Source: an uncultured Anaerococcus sp. (GTDB lineage: Bacteria; Bacillota; Clostridia; Tissierellales; Peptoniphilaceae). From it: a stretch of 64,000 nucleotides of DNA. The stretch's first letter is position 1. Each line of letters begins with the position of its first letter. The notes beneath the pieces were generated by a model, which saw only the letters and a list, made by a program, of their open reading frames with translations, did not search any database and had not been told where the DNA came from. The stretch is taken from assembly GCA_943914475.1 (NCBI GenBank), contig CALUCE010000008.1:38657-102656 (forward strand), given 5' to 3'. Shown here piece by piece: positions 43,063 through 51,715 of the stretch. A program made the position numbers and the translations under genes.

Positions 43063-43081
43063 TTAACTCTCTAAGTCTACA

Positions 43082-43204
43082 CGGAAATTTTACAAAGTTA
43101 TTTATAATAAAAATTGATACAGACAGTTGTTACGAAATATATGCTGTGGTGCTCTATGTAATTTCCGGGGCAAACATCATAACAAGATGATCTTTGTCTC
43201 CCCG
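43082..43204 (-). repeat. Element A, inverted full copy
   Basis: Homologous to 26184-26306 on the other strand: CGGAAATTTTACAAAG at its left end and GATCTTTGTCTCCCCG at its right end. Confidence 0.85.
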
Positions 43205-43268
43205 ACTACGTTTGGGTAATTACTATTTAGAAAAAAATGAAAGTATATTGATATATTAACAAAGAAAG

Positions 43269-43291
43269 GGACAAGATCTTTAGTCTTGTCC
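43269..43291. repeat. Short dispersed hairpin GGACAAGA/TCTTGTCC
   Basis: Perfect 8-bp arms. The flank on the right is the inverted match of the left flank of 26366-26388. Confidence 0.8.
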
Positions 43292-43355
43292 TGAATCTGT
43301 ATGTTTTGCTATATTAGTTTTTTGTAAAAAGGTATCATATCCTACTTATTGATTT

Positions 43356-43451
43356 GGGGACGGACCTGAAGGTCTTATAAAACATAGTTAATTACATATA
43401 TACACATGATGACTCGATAATTTCTATTATAAATATTTACTAAACGTCCCC
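43356..43451 (-). repeat. Element B, inverted copy 2
   Basis: Closest match to 26453-26549, sharing the inner segment with ACTCGATAATTTCTATTATA in inverted orientation. Confidence 0.85.
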
Positions 43452-43595
43452 GGCTCCGTTAAATTTGATAACTAAAGAATATAGTATTTTACGCTAATCA
43501 TCAAAAGAGAATAAAAAAGAGAAACCATCTCTTTTATAAGTCTGGTATTCTCTTCTTAAAAAACAAAGAAAAATAATTTTTCTATCTATTCTTTT

Positions 43596-44180
43596 TTACT
43601 CAATTCCTACTGCTTTTTTTGCTAGCTTATCTGCTAGGTCATTGTATTTATCGTTGGAGTGGCCTTTTACTTTTATAAAGTGGATTTCTATTTTTTCTTT
43701 GGCTTGGTCTATGAAGTCCTTGTAGGATTTGGTTAGGGTGTTGTTGGTTTTCCATTCGCCTTGGGCCCGGGAGGCTATGCCTTGGTAGTCGTGGTGGATG
43801 TAGATTTTCTTCCTTTTTTCTTCTATGGCTCTTTCTATGGCAAGCTCTGATGCCTTTACTTCTCCTGCTACGTTTCTGTGGTCGGCGTAGGCATCTTTGT
43901 AAGTTTTGAAAAATTCTTCCTGACCTTCTTCTGTCATATAGACTACCCCTGCCCCATAGATATGGTCTTTTTCCCTGTAGGATCCATCGACATAGGCTAT
44001 GACTGCCCCATCTTCTATGGATGGTTTTTCTTCTTTGGGGTCCATAAAGTTTTCTGCATCTTTTATATTCTTAAAGGACTTATAAATAGCTCCTTTAAAA
44101 CCGTGGACCTGGGTCTTGCATTCATCCCAGGTGGTGTAAATGCCTGGAACTTTTCCTTTTCTTACTGCGTAATATTTCAT
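43596..44180 (-). CDS. rnhA: Ribonuclease H1 with N-terminal hybrid-binding domain
   Basis: A 194-aa enzyme cutting RNA in RNA-DNA hybrids. The N-terminal Caulimovirus-viroplasmin/HBD domain (MKYYAVRKGKVPGIYTTWDE) binds hybrids. The RNase H domain follows from about residue 58 with the catalytic acids in IAYVDGSYRE, VAGEVKASELA, YIHHDYQGI and NDLADKLAKK. Its start codon overlaps the amylase stop (TAATG), so translation is coupled to that gene. Confidence 0.93.
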   Translation of the reverse strand: MKYYAVRKGKVPGIYTTWDECKTQVHGFKGAIYKSFKNIKDAENFMDPKEEKPSIEDGAVIAYVDGSYREKDHIYGAGVVYMTEEGQEEFFKTYKDAYADHRNVAGEVKASELAIERAIEEKRKKIYIHHDYQGIASRAQGEWKTNNTLTKSYKDFIDQAKEKIEIHFIKVKGHSNDKYNDLADKLAKKAVGIE

Positions 44181-45637
44181 TATTCTCCTATACTTTCCTT
44201 GTCTACCCAGTAGGTAATGGCTCCTGGGCCAACTTGGAAGTTTCCGTTTCCTTCTTCATCTATAATAATTTCATTTTTATTTTTGCCTGATAGGTCGACA
44301 TAGGTCTTGCCTGCTTCTTCTTTGCCGACAAACATTTGTTTTTCTGCCATGTCTCCTATGGATATGAGGACTGCTAGGGATGAGTGTTCTTCATCTGTTC
44401 TTCTTACCCAGCCTACAACTTGTGGGTGGTCAAAGTAGTCGTCTTCTTCTCCCCATGCATAAGTCTTTCTAGCTTTTAGGATTTTATCAATCATTTCCAT
44501 TTTTGGATCTATTTTTACTGGTCCATTAAGACCATAATAATCTCCAGCAAATACACATGGATAGCCATCTTTTCTTAAAAGTATGAGTCCGTAGGCTATT
44601 TCTTTAAACCAATCTTCTACCCAAGATTCCAAGGCTTGTTGGGGTTGGGAATCGTGGTTATCGACAAAGGTTACTGCTTGGAGTGGGTGATCTTTAACTA
44701 TGGTGCCGTCAAAGATTTTTCTCATATCGTATTCACCGTTTGACTTTGATGCTTCTTCCATATGGAAGTGAAGTGGCACATCAAAGAGGTCTATATGCCA
44801 ATCTGTATCGTCCAGGTAGCCGTCTATTTCTTCCTTGGAATATTGCCAGTATTCTCCTATAAGATAAAAGTCATCCTTCTTCTTTTCCATAATATGGTTG
44901 GTAAGATCGAGGATAAAGGAATCTGATATATGTTTTAGAGCATCATACCTAAAGCCATCAACTCCAGTTTCGTCCATAAACCAATCTACCCACTTAAATA
45001 TTTCTTCCCTTACTTCTGGGTGGTCGTGGTCTATATCGGCAAACATAAGGTAGTCGAAGTTGCCTTTTTCATTTGATACTCCGGTATTCCAATATTTGTT
45101 TTCTCCCAAAACCCTATAAATGGCTGAGGTTTCTGTTTTTACATCATAGTCTACTCCTGAAAAATGGTAGTAGTGCCAAACAAAGTCGGAGTATTTTCCC
45201 TTTCTGTTTTTAAAGTCAAAACCTGTCCAGGCTTCTATGTCGTGGGCTTCTCCCACATCCTTGGTCCTATCGTTTTGATCAACCATGATTGCCTTGAAGG
45301 TCTCTGTAAAGTCGGCGTTGGCCTTGTGGTTTAAAACTACATCCGCATAGACCTTGATTCCTGCATCGTGGAGGTCTTTTATAGCTTGGAGGTACTCTTC
45401 CTTGGTTCCGTACTTGGTCCTTACGGTTCCTTTTTGGTCAAATTCTCCCAGGTCCCAAAGGTCATAAATACCGTAGCCCACGTCTTGGTCAGATCCTCCC
45501 TTGGATGCTGGTGGTAGCCAAAGGGCATCTATACCTTTTTCTTTTAGAGTTTTTGCGTTTTTGCTTAGGTTTTTGTAAAAGTTGCCATCTGATGGACTAT
45601 CCCATTCAAAGGCTTGCATCATTACTTCGTTTGCCAT
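44180..45637 (-). CDS. Cytoplasmic alpha-amylase (GH13)
   Basis: About 485 aa from the ATG at 45637, which has GGAG five bases upstream. A longer frame to 45685 lacks a ribosome site. It has no signal peptide. GH13 motifs are KVYADVVLNHK (region I), VDGFRYDALKHI (II, with the Asp nucleophile), FYLIGEYW (III, acid Glu) and VTFVDNHDSQ (IV). The start MANEVMMQAFEWDSPSDG is typical of cytoplasmic GH13_5 amylases of Firmicutes. It hydrolyses internal maltodextrin or glycogen. It is co-translated with RNase H. Confidence 0.93.
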   Translation of the reverse strand: MANEVMMQAFEWDSPSDGNFYKNLSKNAKTLKEKGIDALWLPPASKGGSDQDVGYGIYDLWDLGEFDQKGTVRTKYGTKEEYLQAIKDLHDAGIKVYADVVLNHKANADFTETFKAIMVDQNDRTKDVGEAHDIEAWTGFDFKNRKGKYSDFVWHYYHFSGVDYDVKTETSAIYRVLGENKYWNTGVSNEKGNFDYLMFADIDHDHPEVREEIFKWVDWFMDETGVDGFRYDALKHISDSFILDLTNHIMEKKKDDFYLIGEYWQYSKEEIDGYLDDTDWHIDLFDVPLHFHMEEASKSNGEYDMRKIFDGTIVKDHPLQAVTFVDNHDSQPQQALESWVEDWFKEIAYGLILLRKDGYPCVFAGDYYGLNGPVKIDPKMEMIDKILKARKTYAWGEEDDYFDHPQVVGWVRRTDEEHSSLAVLISIGDMAEKQMFVGKEEAGKTYVDLSGKNKNEIIIDEEGNGNFQVGPGAITYWVDKESIGE

Positions 45638-45700
45638 AATATCTCCATTCTTATTTAAAAATAGGGCCGGTGCGCACTTTGCCACCTAGCCCTTATGGTC

Positions 45701-46336
45701 TTATTTTACTATATCTATTGATGCTGAAGTTCCAAGTCTATTTGCTCCTGCCTCGATCATGGCAAGGGCTTCTTCCTTGGAATGGATACCGCCCGAAGCC
45801 TTTACTCCAAGGGCATCTCCTACAGTTTTTCTCATTAGCTTAACATCTTCCACCTTGGCTCCTACTGTGGAGAAACCTGTAGAGGTTTTTACAAAGTCTG
45901 CTCCTGCTTCTTTGGCAAGCTCACAGGCTCTTACTTTTTCATCATCTGTTAAAAGACAAGTTTCAATAATAACCTTGAGGATAACGTCTTTTATTTGATT
46001 TTTACAAGCGGATATGTCTTCTTTTACATAGTCGTAGTCGCCTGCTTTTAGCCTTCCTATGTTTATTACCATATCAATTTCACTGGCCCCATCTTCTACA
46101 GCGACCTTGGTTTCATAGGCCTTGGCCTTAGTTGCCATGGCTCCTAGAGGAAAGCCTACTACTGCAGCTATATTTATATCCTTGTCCAATTTTTTTACCA
46201 AGGATACATAGGATGAGTTAACACAAACTGATTTAAACTTATATGTTTGGGCTTCTTTTACCAAGTTTTCTATTTGCTCAGGTGTGGCCTCAGCTTTTAA
46301 TAGAGTGTGGTCTATATATTGGTTTAATTCTTTCAT
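45701..46336 (-). CDS. deoC: Deoxyribose-phosphate aldolase
   Basis: A 211-aa class I aldolase splitting 2-deoxyribose 5-phosphate into acetaldehyde and glyceraldehyde 3-phosphate. It has YIDHTLLKAEAT at the start, the proton-relay Asp/Lys in ILKVIIETCLLTDDEK, the Schiff-base Lys in DFVKTSTGFSTVGA and ASGGIHSKEEAL at the phosphate site. Full family length. Its ATG overlaps the upstream phosphatase gene by 4 bp (ATGA), so they are one operon, although functionally unrelated. Confidence 0.95.
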   Translation of the reverse strand: MKELNQYIDHTLLKAEATPEQIENLVKEAQTYKFKSVCVNSSYVSLVKKLDKDINIAAVVGFPLGAMATKAKAYETKVAVEDGASEIDMVINIGRLKAGDYDYVKEDISACKNQIKDVILKVIIETCLLTDDEKVRACELAKEAGADFVKTSTGFSTVGAKVEDVKLMRKTVGDALGVKASGGIHSKEEALAMIEAGANRLGTSASIDIVK

Positions 46337-47430
46337 ATCTTCTCCTTGTAAGCTATAAGGGCTAGGGCTATATCGTCTTTTTGCTCGCCCCGGGTATATT
46401 TTTGTACATCTTCTACTATTTTACCCAAATCTGATGTCTCTTTAAATTTTTCCCCAAGTCTTTTTATCCCATATTCTTCCTTATCCATGTTTACACTTTC
46501 TGTGATACCGTCAGTATAGAAAAGTATCTTGTCACAAGGTCTAAATTCTATTTCAACTTCCTCGTAGTCAGTTGGTTCTATGATGTTAGAAATCATCCTA
46601 CCTGAAACTTCCAGGCTTTGAAATCTTTCTTCATTTTTACAATATAAAAGCGGCGGACAGTTATGACCTGCATTTGAAAACATTAAACTTTCATTTTTTA
46701 AATCAAAAATACCAAGCCAGATTGTGAAATATTGGGAAGAAGTCATTTGAAGGTCTACAAACTTTTGTCTAATCTTGAGTAGGGCTTGTTGTGGTGTGTA
46801 ATAAGGATGTCTTTCAAAAATTGCTGATAGGGTAACTTTTACAAACATGGTCATCATGGACGCTCTGACCCCATGGCCCATGACATCTGCTATATAAAAA
46901 GCATACTTGTTGTCATTTATTTTTATAATATCGAACATATCTCCACTAAGGTCATTAGATGGGACATACTTTCCCTCAAGGATAATCTTGCCATAGGATT
47001 TGTTTTTTGGTAGAATATTGTTTTGAATTTTTTTGACAAAACGAATATCATCCAACATATCCCTATTGGCATTAAAAAGATCAATCTTCATTTTGGATTC
47101 TGAAGTAATATCCCTATAAACCTCTACCACTCCCAAAAATTCATCATCAAAATAAACAGGGGAAGTCTTTATGGAATAGTACTTGCCATCTATAAGCTTT
47201 TCTTCCATAATAGTAGTGTTTTTCATAATGTGTGCAGTCTGTTCGGCTTCATTTTTAGGGTCATAGTTATTGACTAAATTTTCCAAAAATTTAACATTTT
47301 TAGTATCATTCTTCATCCTATCATTCTCAAAAATAACTTTCCCATCAGGAGAAATAATCCTAACCCAGTCATCCATAGAATTTAGTACAAAGAAATTGTG
47401 ATTTGTAAGTTTGTTATCCATATCATCCAC
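46333..47430 (-). CDS. PAS-domain PP2C (SpoIIE-type) serine phosphatase
   Basis: A 365-aa cytoplasmic signalling protein. The N-terminal PAS domain (about residues 8-115) contains NSMDDWVRIISPDGKVIFEN and VVEVYRDITSESK. A short coiled linker leads to a SpoIIE/RsbU-type PP2C domain with the metal aspartates in DLSGDMFDI, YIADVMGHGVRAS and KDDIALALI. Such proteins dephosphorylate anti-sigma antagonists in stress or developmental switching. No anti-sigma partner is encoded nearby. The start may be three codons later, given AAGGTGG spacing. Confidence 0.87.
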   Translation of the reverse strand: MDDMDNKLTNHNFFVLNSMDDWVRIISPDGKVIFENDRMKNDTKNVKFLENLVNNYDPKNEAEQTAHIMKNTTIMEEKLIDGKYYSIKTSPVYFDDEFLGVVEVYRDITSESKMKIDLFNANRDMLDDIRFVKKIQNNILPKNKSYGKIILEGKYVPSNDLSGDMFDIIKINDNKYAFYIADVMGHGVRASMMTMFVKVTLSAIFERHPYYTPQQALLKIRQKFVDLQMTSSQYFTIWLGIFDLKNESLMFSNAGHNCPPLLYCKNEERFQSLEVSGRMISNIIEPTDYEEVEIEFRPCDKILFYTDGITESVNMDKEEYGIKRLGEKFKETSDLGKIVEDVQKYTRGEQKDDIALALIAYKEKI

Positions 47431-47653
47431 CTTAGTACAAGTTCTTCTTTAGTTTAACATTTATTGAGAACTTATACAATAACAATGAATGTTTTAAATA
47501 TTTTAAGAAATATTTAAGATTAAAATTACTTTTATATATTTGGTTTTAAATTTGCTTTATTTTTTTATAAGATCAGATTAATGATTTGAATTTTTTATCT
47601 AGGTTATTCTCATTCTTTTATTATTTTATTGTATAAGTTTTCACCTTCGAACC

Positions 47654-47777
47654 CGGGGAGGCAAACATCATCTTGTTATGATGTTTGCCCCGGAAATTAT
47701 ATAATGCACTATAGCAAATATTTCGTAACAACTGTCTATTTTAATCTTTATTAGAAGTAGACTTTGTAAAATTTCCG
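47654..47777 (+). repeat. Element A, full copy
   Basis: CGGGGAGGCAAACATCATC...GATGTTTGCCCCG, then the closing ATTTCCG arm. Nearest to the copy at 26184-26306. Confidence 0.85.
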
Positions 47778-47881
47778 TGCGCCTTAGGGTATTTACAATC
47801 AGTCCAGCTATTAGAAAACATATCTCAAAAGCCCCTCCTCTCTCGCTACCAGGACGCGAGAATATTTACCGCCCCTTGCGA

Positions 47882-48000
47882 TGCAGGATCTTTTGACTTG
47901 TTAAAATAAGACGAAATATGTCTTAAAGATGATTATTAGCCAGGTAGATTTCGTAACACAACTAAAGTTATGTCACGGACCTCGTTTATATACATTTACA
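47882..48000 (-). repeat. Element C, inverted copy
   Basis: Homologous to 35420-35540 on the opposite strand, with the same two hairpins in reverse order. Confidence 0.8.
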
Positions 48001-48202
48001 CTATTAATTAAAAACCTTTAGGTCTATCGCTTAAATATTCTGCAACCACTGTCTGGATCAATTCTAATTATAAGTAACTATATAAAACTTCCATTAACCA
48101 ATTGAGGAACATTCTACAATTTCCAGATGGGCTTGATAGAAAGTACTATTTAATTAAAACAAATACTAATATTCTAGATTCTTTTCTACAAAGCTCTTTT
48201 AG

Positions 48203-48233
48203 GTAAAAGAAAAGAGCCAAGCTATCTTGACTC
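48203..48233 (-). terminator. Terminator of the ribosomal protein operon
   Basis: Minus-strand GAGTCAAG-ATAG-CTTGGCTC followed by TTTTCTTTTAC, 18 bases after the rplQ stop. Confidence 0.85.
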
Positions 48234-48250
48234 TGATGTTTATATGCTTA

Positions 48251-48592
48251 TTAAACTAATTCAAGAATGGCTTGTTCTGAACCGTCGCCTCTTCTTGGTC
48301 CTAGTTTTAATACTCTTGTGTATCCACCATTTCTGTCTTCATATTGTGGAGCAATTTCTCCAAATAGTTTTTGGACAGTTGATGGGTCTAAGATGTATGC
48401 TGCCGCTTGTCTTCTTGAGTGAAGTGTATTTTTTTTGCCAAGGGTAATCATACGATCTGCCATTTTTTGTGTTTCTTTAGCTCTAGTTACAGTAGTTGTT
48501 ATTCTACCATGTTCTAGTAAAGATGTAACTTGATTTCTAAGCATAGCATTTCTATGGTCTGTTCTTCTACCAAGTTTTCTTTTATTAGCCAT
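48251..48592 (-). CDS. rplQ: 50S ribosomal protein L17
   Basis: A 113-aa L17, beginning MANKRKLGRRTDHRNAMLRN, the family signature. It binds 23S rRNA. It is the last gene of the long operon, 9 bp after rpoA, and is followed by the operon terminator. AGGAGG-like sequence precedes it. Confidence 0.97.
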   Translation of the reverse strand: MANKRKLGRRTDHRNAMLRNQVTSLLEHGRITTTVTRAKETQKMADRMITLGKKNTLHSRRQAAAYILDPSTVQKLFGEIAPQYEDRNGGYTRVLKLGPRRGDGSEQAILELV

Positions 48593-48601
48593 CTTTGCCT
48601 C

Positions 48602-49561
48602 CTAATCTTCTTTTAAACTAAGTCCTAATTCTTCAAGCTTAGCTACCACTTCTGCTAGTGATTTTTTTCCAAAGTTTTTGATTTCTTTTAATTCCGATTC
48701 AGGTGTTGACACAATATCTGCTACTGTATCGAAACCTGCTCTTTTTAGACAGTTGAATGATCTTAGTGAAAGATCTAGTTCTTCTATTGTTTTTGACAAT
48801 TCTTTTTGACTAGCTTCTTCTTCTTCATCTAATAATTCATCGTCTTCAATTTCCTCTTCTGGAGGGAATTTAGCGTTTGGTAATTCTTTGAAGAATGCGA
48901 AGTCACTCATTAGTATTGAAGCTCCTTCACTTAGGGCTTCTTGTGGAGTAATTGTACCGTCTGTCCATACTTCTACTACAAGCTTGTCGTAATCTGTTGC
49001 TTCTCCCACTCTAGTGTTTTCTACTGTAAAGTTACATTTTTTAACTGGAGTGAAGGAAGAATCTATTGCTATTGCTCCGATTGGATCAGAGTCAGATTTA
49101 TTTTGTTCAGATATTCTATATCCCTTACCATCAGTAATATCAAGGGCTACAAATAGTCTTGATTTTTCGTTTACTGTTGCTATATAGTGGTCTGGGTTTG
49201 CTATCTCAACGTTAGCATCTGCTTTTATATCTTTTGCTGTTACAATTTTTGGACCTTCGATATCTAAAAACAAGGTTATATCTTCTGGAATATGTTTTTT
49301 GATATCTAAGCCTTTGATATTGAGTATTATTTCAGGAACGTCTTCAACTACTCCAGGAATTGTTGAGAATTCGTGAAGCACTCCATCTATTAGAATTTTT
49401 GAGACGCTAGAACCAGGTAAGGATGACAAAAGCACCCTTCTCATACTATTGCCTATGGTTGTTCCGTATCCTCTTTCTAGAGGGTAAAGGGTAAATTTAC
49501 CATAGTTAGTTTCTTCATCTAAATCAAGTATTTCAATATTTGTATCTAATTTTTCAATCAT
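48602..49561 (-). CDS. rpoA: RNA polymerase alpha subunit
   Basis: A 319-aa alpha subunit. The N-terminal dimerisation domain includes RGYGTTIGNSMRRVLLSSLPG. An acidic linker follows (EEEIEDDELLDEEEEA, about residues 235-252), then the C-terminal domain with LDLSLRSFNCLKRAGFDTV that contacts UP elements and activators. It is in the normal place between rpsD and rplQ. Confidence 0.97.
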   Translation of the reverse strand: MIEKLDTNIEILDLDEETNYGKFTLYPLERGYGTTIGNSMRRVLLSSLPGSSVSKILIDGVLHEFSTIPGVVEDVPEIILNIKGLDIKKHIPEDITLFLDIEGPKIVTAKDIKADANVEIANPDHYIATVNEKSRLFVALDITDGKGYRISEQNKSDSDPIGAIAIDSSFTPVKKCNFTVENTRVGEATDYDKLVVEVWTDGTITPQEALSEGASILMSDFAFFKELPNAKFPPEEEIEDDELLDEEEEASQKELSKTIEELDLSLRSFNCLKRAGFDTVADIVSTPESELKEIKNFGKKSLAEVVAKLEELGLSLKED

Positions 49562-49593
49562 GGTATCTCCTTAGTTCTAACCTTATTTTAATC

Positions 49594-50187
49594 CTACTTA
49601 GAGTAGAACTCAACTATCATACGTTCTTCTACAGGAATATCAATGTCTTCTCTTGTAGGGAATCTTTCTACTGTAACTTTAAGATTTTCTAAATCACTAT
49701 TTAACCATGAAACTATTCCAAAGGAAGCATTTGCTTCTTTAATCATCTTGAATAATTCTTTTGATCTTGATTTTTCACGTACTTCTATAACATCGCCTTC
49801 TTTTACTAGATATGATGGGATGTCTACTTGCTTACCATTTACTGTAAGGTGTCCGTGTGTTACAACTTGTCTAGCTTCTCTTCTTGTTCTTGCAAGACCT
49901 GATCTGAAAGCAATGTTATCTAGTCTTCTTTCGCAAAGGATAATTAGGGTTTCACCTGTTTGTCCTGGCATAGAAGTTGCTTTGTCATAGTAGCCTCTAA
50001 ATTGTTTTTCACTTACACCGTAAATGAATTTAGCTTTTTGCTTTTCTCTTTGTTGCATACCATATTCACTAAGCTTACCTCTAGCTCTTGGGTTTGTCCT
50101 TTTTGATTCTCCAGAGTAGCCTAGGTATGCTGGGCTGATGCCCAAAGCTCTACATTTTTTGTATACTGGATCTCTTGATACTGCCAT
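49594..50187 (-). CDS. rpsD: 30S ribosomal protein S4
   Basis: A 197-aa S4. The S4 RNA-binding domain lies at about residues 88-150 (RRLDNIAFRSGLARTRREAR). The N-terminal zinc cysteines of C+ S4 proteins are reduced to a single Cys (KKCRALGIS), so this is a zinc-independent form. In many bacteria S4 represses this operon by binding its mRNA. Confidence 0.96.
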   Translation of the reverse strand: MAVSRDPVYKKCRALGISPAYLGYSGESKRTNPRARGKLSEYGMQQREKQKAKFIYGVSEKQFRGYYDKATSMPGQTGETLIILCERRLDNIAFRSGLARTRREARQVVTHGHLTVNGKQVDIPSYLVKEGDVIEVREKSRSKELFKMIKEANASFGIVSWLNSDLENLKVTVERFPTREDIDIPVEERMIVEFYSK

Positions 50188-50199
50188 TTGCTCTCCTTA

Positions 50200-50604
50200 T
50201 TAAACTCTTCTTCTTTTTGGTGGCCTACATCCATTGTGAGGAATTGGTGTTACGTCTTTGATCATAGTAACTTCAAGTCCTGCTGCTTGTAGACTTCTGA
50301 TTGCAGATTCTCTTCCTGAACCTGGTCCTTTTACATATACTTCTACAGATTTTAAGCCGTAATCTTTTGCTTTGTTAGCTGCTTCTTGGGCTGCTTCTTG
50401 GGCTGCAAATGGAGTAGATTTTCTTGAACCTTTAAATCCTAATTGTCCAGCAGAAGCCCATGATAAAGCATTACCTTGCATATCTGTAAGAGTTACCATT
50501 GTGTTGTTGAAGGTTGAAACTATGTGAGCTTGTCCTCTTTCAACATTTTTTCTAACTCTTATTCTAGATCTTTTAGCAGATGTTTTGCTTGATTTTGCTG
50601 CCAT
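50200..50604 (-). CDS. rpsK: 30S ribosomal protein S11
   Basis: A 134-aa S11 with HIVSTFNNTMVTLTDMQGNA and the C-terminal PIPHNGCRPPKRRRV. It forms the platform of the small subunit near the mRNA exit. It lies 8 bp downstream of rpsM. Confidence 0.97.
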   Translation of the reverse strand: MAAKSSKTSAKRSRIRVRKNVERGQAHIVSTFNNTMVTLTDMQGNALSWASAGQLGFKGSRKSTPFAAQEAAQEAANKAKDYGLKSVEVYVKGPGSGRESAIRSLQAAGLEVTMIKDVTPIPHNGCRPPKRRRV

Positions 50605-50612
50605 ATCTCCTC

Positions 50613-50954
50613 CTAGTGTCTAGCTTTTCTTGTTCTGGCATTGTTTTTGGTGTTTTGTCCTCTAACAGGTAAACCCCTCTTATGTCTAATGCCTCTATAA
50701 CAATTTATTTCTTTAAGGTTTCTGATATTCATAGAAACTTCTCTACGAAGATCACCTTCTATTGTGTACTTGTCTAATTCTTCACGGATTTTTCCTAGTT
50801 CTTCTTCTGTTAAATCCTTCATTTTGATGTCAGGGTTGATTCCTGCATTTTTCAAGATTTCATTTGCAGTTGATCTTCCTATACCGTAAATGTATGTTAA
50901 TCCGATTTCTGCTCTTTTTTCTCTAGGTAAATCTATACCAGCTATTCTTGGCAT
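50613..50954 (-). CDS. rpsM: 30S ribosomal protein S13
   Basis: A 113-aa S13, slightly shorter than the 120-125 usual because the C-terminal basic tail is brief (GQNTKNNARTRKARH). MPRIAGIDLPREKRAEIGLT is the standard start. It contacts the P-site tRNA and the L5 bridge. Confidence 0.96.
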   Translation of the reverse strand: MPRIAGIDLPREKRAEIGLTYIYGIGRSTANEILKNAGINPDIKMKDLTEEELGKIREELDKYTIEGDLRREVSMNIRNLKEINCYRGIRHKRGLPVRGQNTKNNARTRKARH

Positions 50955-50964
50955 CTATACCTCC

Positions 50965-51078
50965 TTAACCTTGTCTTTGTTTGTGTTTTGGATTGCTGCA
51001 AATTACCATAACTTTACCGTTTCTTTTGATAACTTTGCATTTATCGCACATTTTTTTAACTGATGCTCTAACTTTCAT
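50965..51078 (-). CDS. rpmJ: 50S ribosomal protein L36
   Basis: A 37-aa protein, MKVRASVKKMCDKCKVIKRN to NPKHKQRQG. The Cys-Cys-Cys-His zinc site is intact (C+ form). It is 10 bp upstream of rpsM, preceded by GAGAACGATA, a weak ribosome site. Confidence 0.95.
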   Translation of the reverse strand: MKVRASVKKMCDKCKVIKRNGKVMVICSNPKHKQRQG

Positions 51079-51159
51079 TATCGTTCTCTCTTTCTTTATG
51101 CTAAAACTTGGGTTATCAAACGGACGTCTGATATCTCATTTGAAACGAAGGCTTCAAAC

Positions 51160-51242
51160 CGCTCGTTCCTCGCTTAGTTTCTCGGACTCAAGCTTTGCTT
51201 TCGTCTCGAGAATTTAAGATTTTTTCAAAATCTTAAACCCCA
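51160..51242. repeat. 83-bp direct repeat, copy 1
   Basis: Identical to 51263-51345. It contains CTCG...CGAG arms (CTCGGACTC / GTCTCGAG) and TTTAAGATTTT / AAAATCTTAAA arms. The second resembles a terminator stem without a long T-run. Confidence 0.9.
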
Positions 51243-51262
51243 ACCGAGGTTTAAATGTAATG

Positions 51263-51345
51263 CGCTCGTTCCTCGCTTAGTTTCTCGGACTCAAGCTTTG
51301 CTTTCGTCTCGAGAATTTAAGATTTTTTCAAAATCTTAAACCCCA
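51263..51345. repeat. 83-bp direct repeat, copy 2
   Basis: Exact copy of 51160-51242, offset 103 bp. It lies 13 bp from the infA stop. Confidence 0.9.
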
Positions 51346-51358
51346 CCCAGGCGGGGGA

Positions 51359-51577
51359 CTACTTCTTTCTCCAAGTAATTCTTCCTTGAGTAAGATCGTA
51401 TGGAGATAACTCTACTGTTACTGTATCTCCCGGTAATATTCTAATGTAGTTCATTCTCAATTTTCCTGAGATATGAGCTTGGATTTCGTGGCCATTTTCT
51501 AGTTCTACTTTAAATATTGCGTTTGGTAGAGCTTCTTTTACTACTCCTGTTACTTCTATAGCATCTTTTTTTGACAT
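51359..51577 (-). CDS. infA: Translation initiation factor IF-1
   Basis: A 72-aa OB-fold protein, MSKKDAIEVTGVVKEALPNA to YDLTQGRITWRKK. It binds the ribosomal A site during initiation. Full length with GGAGG upstream. Methionine aminopeptidase, often between adk and infA in Firmicutes, is missing here. Confidence 0.97.
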   Translation of the reverse strand: MSKKDAIEVTGVVKEALPNAIFKVELENGHEIQAHISGKLRMNYIRILPGDTVTVELSPYDLTQGRITWRKK

Positions 51578-51715
51578 TGATAGAACCTCCTTTTCTCTAC
51601 TATCTATTAATGCCTGTTTGATTTTCCTTCTTTACCAACTAGACACGTTTTAGATAGTATCTTTTTTTAAGATTCTATCTTTATCTCTTCCGAAAGTTTT
51701 CTTTTTTACCATATA
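51578..51715. other. Gap between adk and infA, possible gene remnant
   Basis: 138 bp. A 20-codon frame starting at 51712 reads MVKKKTFGRDKDRILKKDTI. GRDKDRI resembles the KOW motif GRDKGR of the small L14e/KOW protein often found here with map. It is too short to be sure. Confidence 0.3.

Larger units (their letters stand above)
42623..43595. other. Intergenic repeat block
   Basis: About 970 bp without a gene, made almost wholly of repeats: element B, three 42-bp tandem repeats, element A (inverted), a GGACAAGA hairpin and a second element B. It is largely an inverted counterpart of 26.1-26.6 kb. Confidence 0.8.
47431..48202. other. Intergenic repeat-rich region upstream of the phosphatase and after the ribosomal operon
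   Basis: About 770 bp without a gene. It contains element A (47654-47777), element C inverted (47882-48000) and a fragment of element A near 48035-48095. A GC-richer run near 47824-47880 (CTCTCGCTACCAGGACGCGAG) forms a CTCTCGC/GCGAG hairpin. Confidence 0.65.
51079..51358. other. Insert with duplicated sequence between infA and rpmJ
   Basis: 280 bp without a gene inside the operon, where these genes are normally adjacent. It holds two exact 83-bp repeats, each with two hairpins on the mRNA. See the separate repeat entries. Confidence 0.8.

Noticed and set aside
51160..51345. Possible CRISPR-like direct repeats in the ribosomal operon
   Set aside because: Only two copies, 83 bp long, with a 20-bp gap. 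This is a simple duplication.
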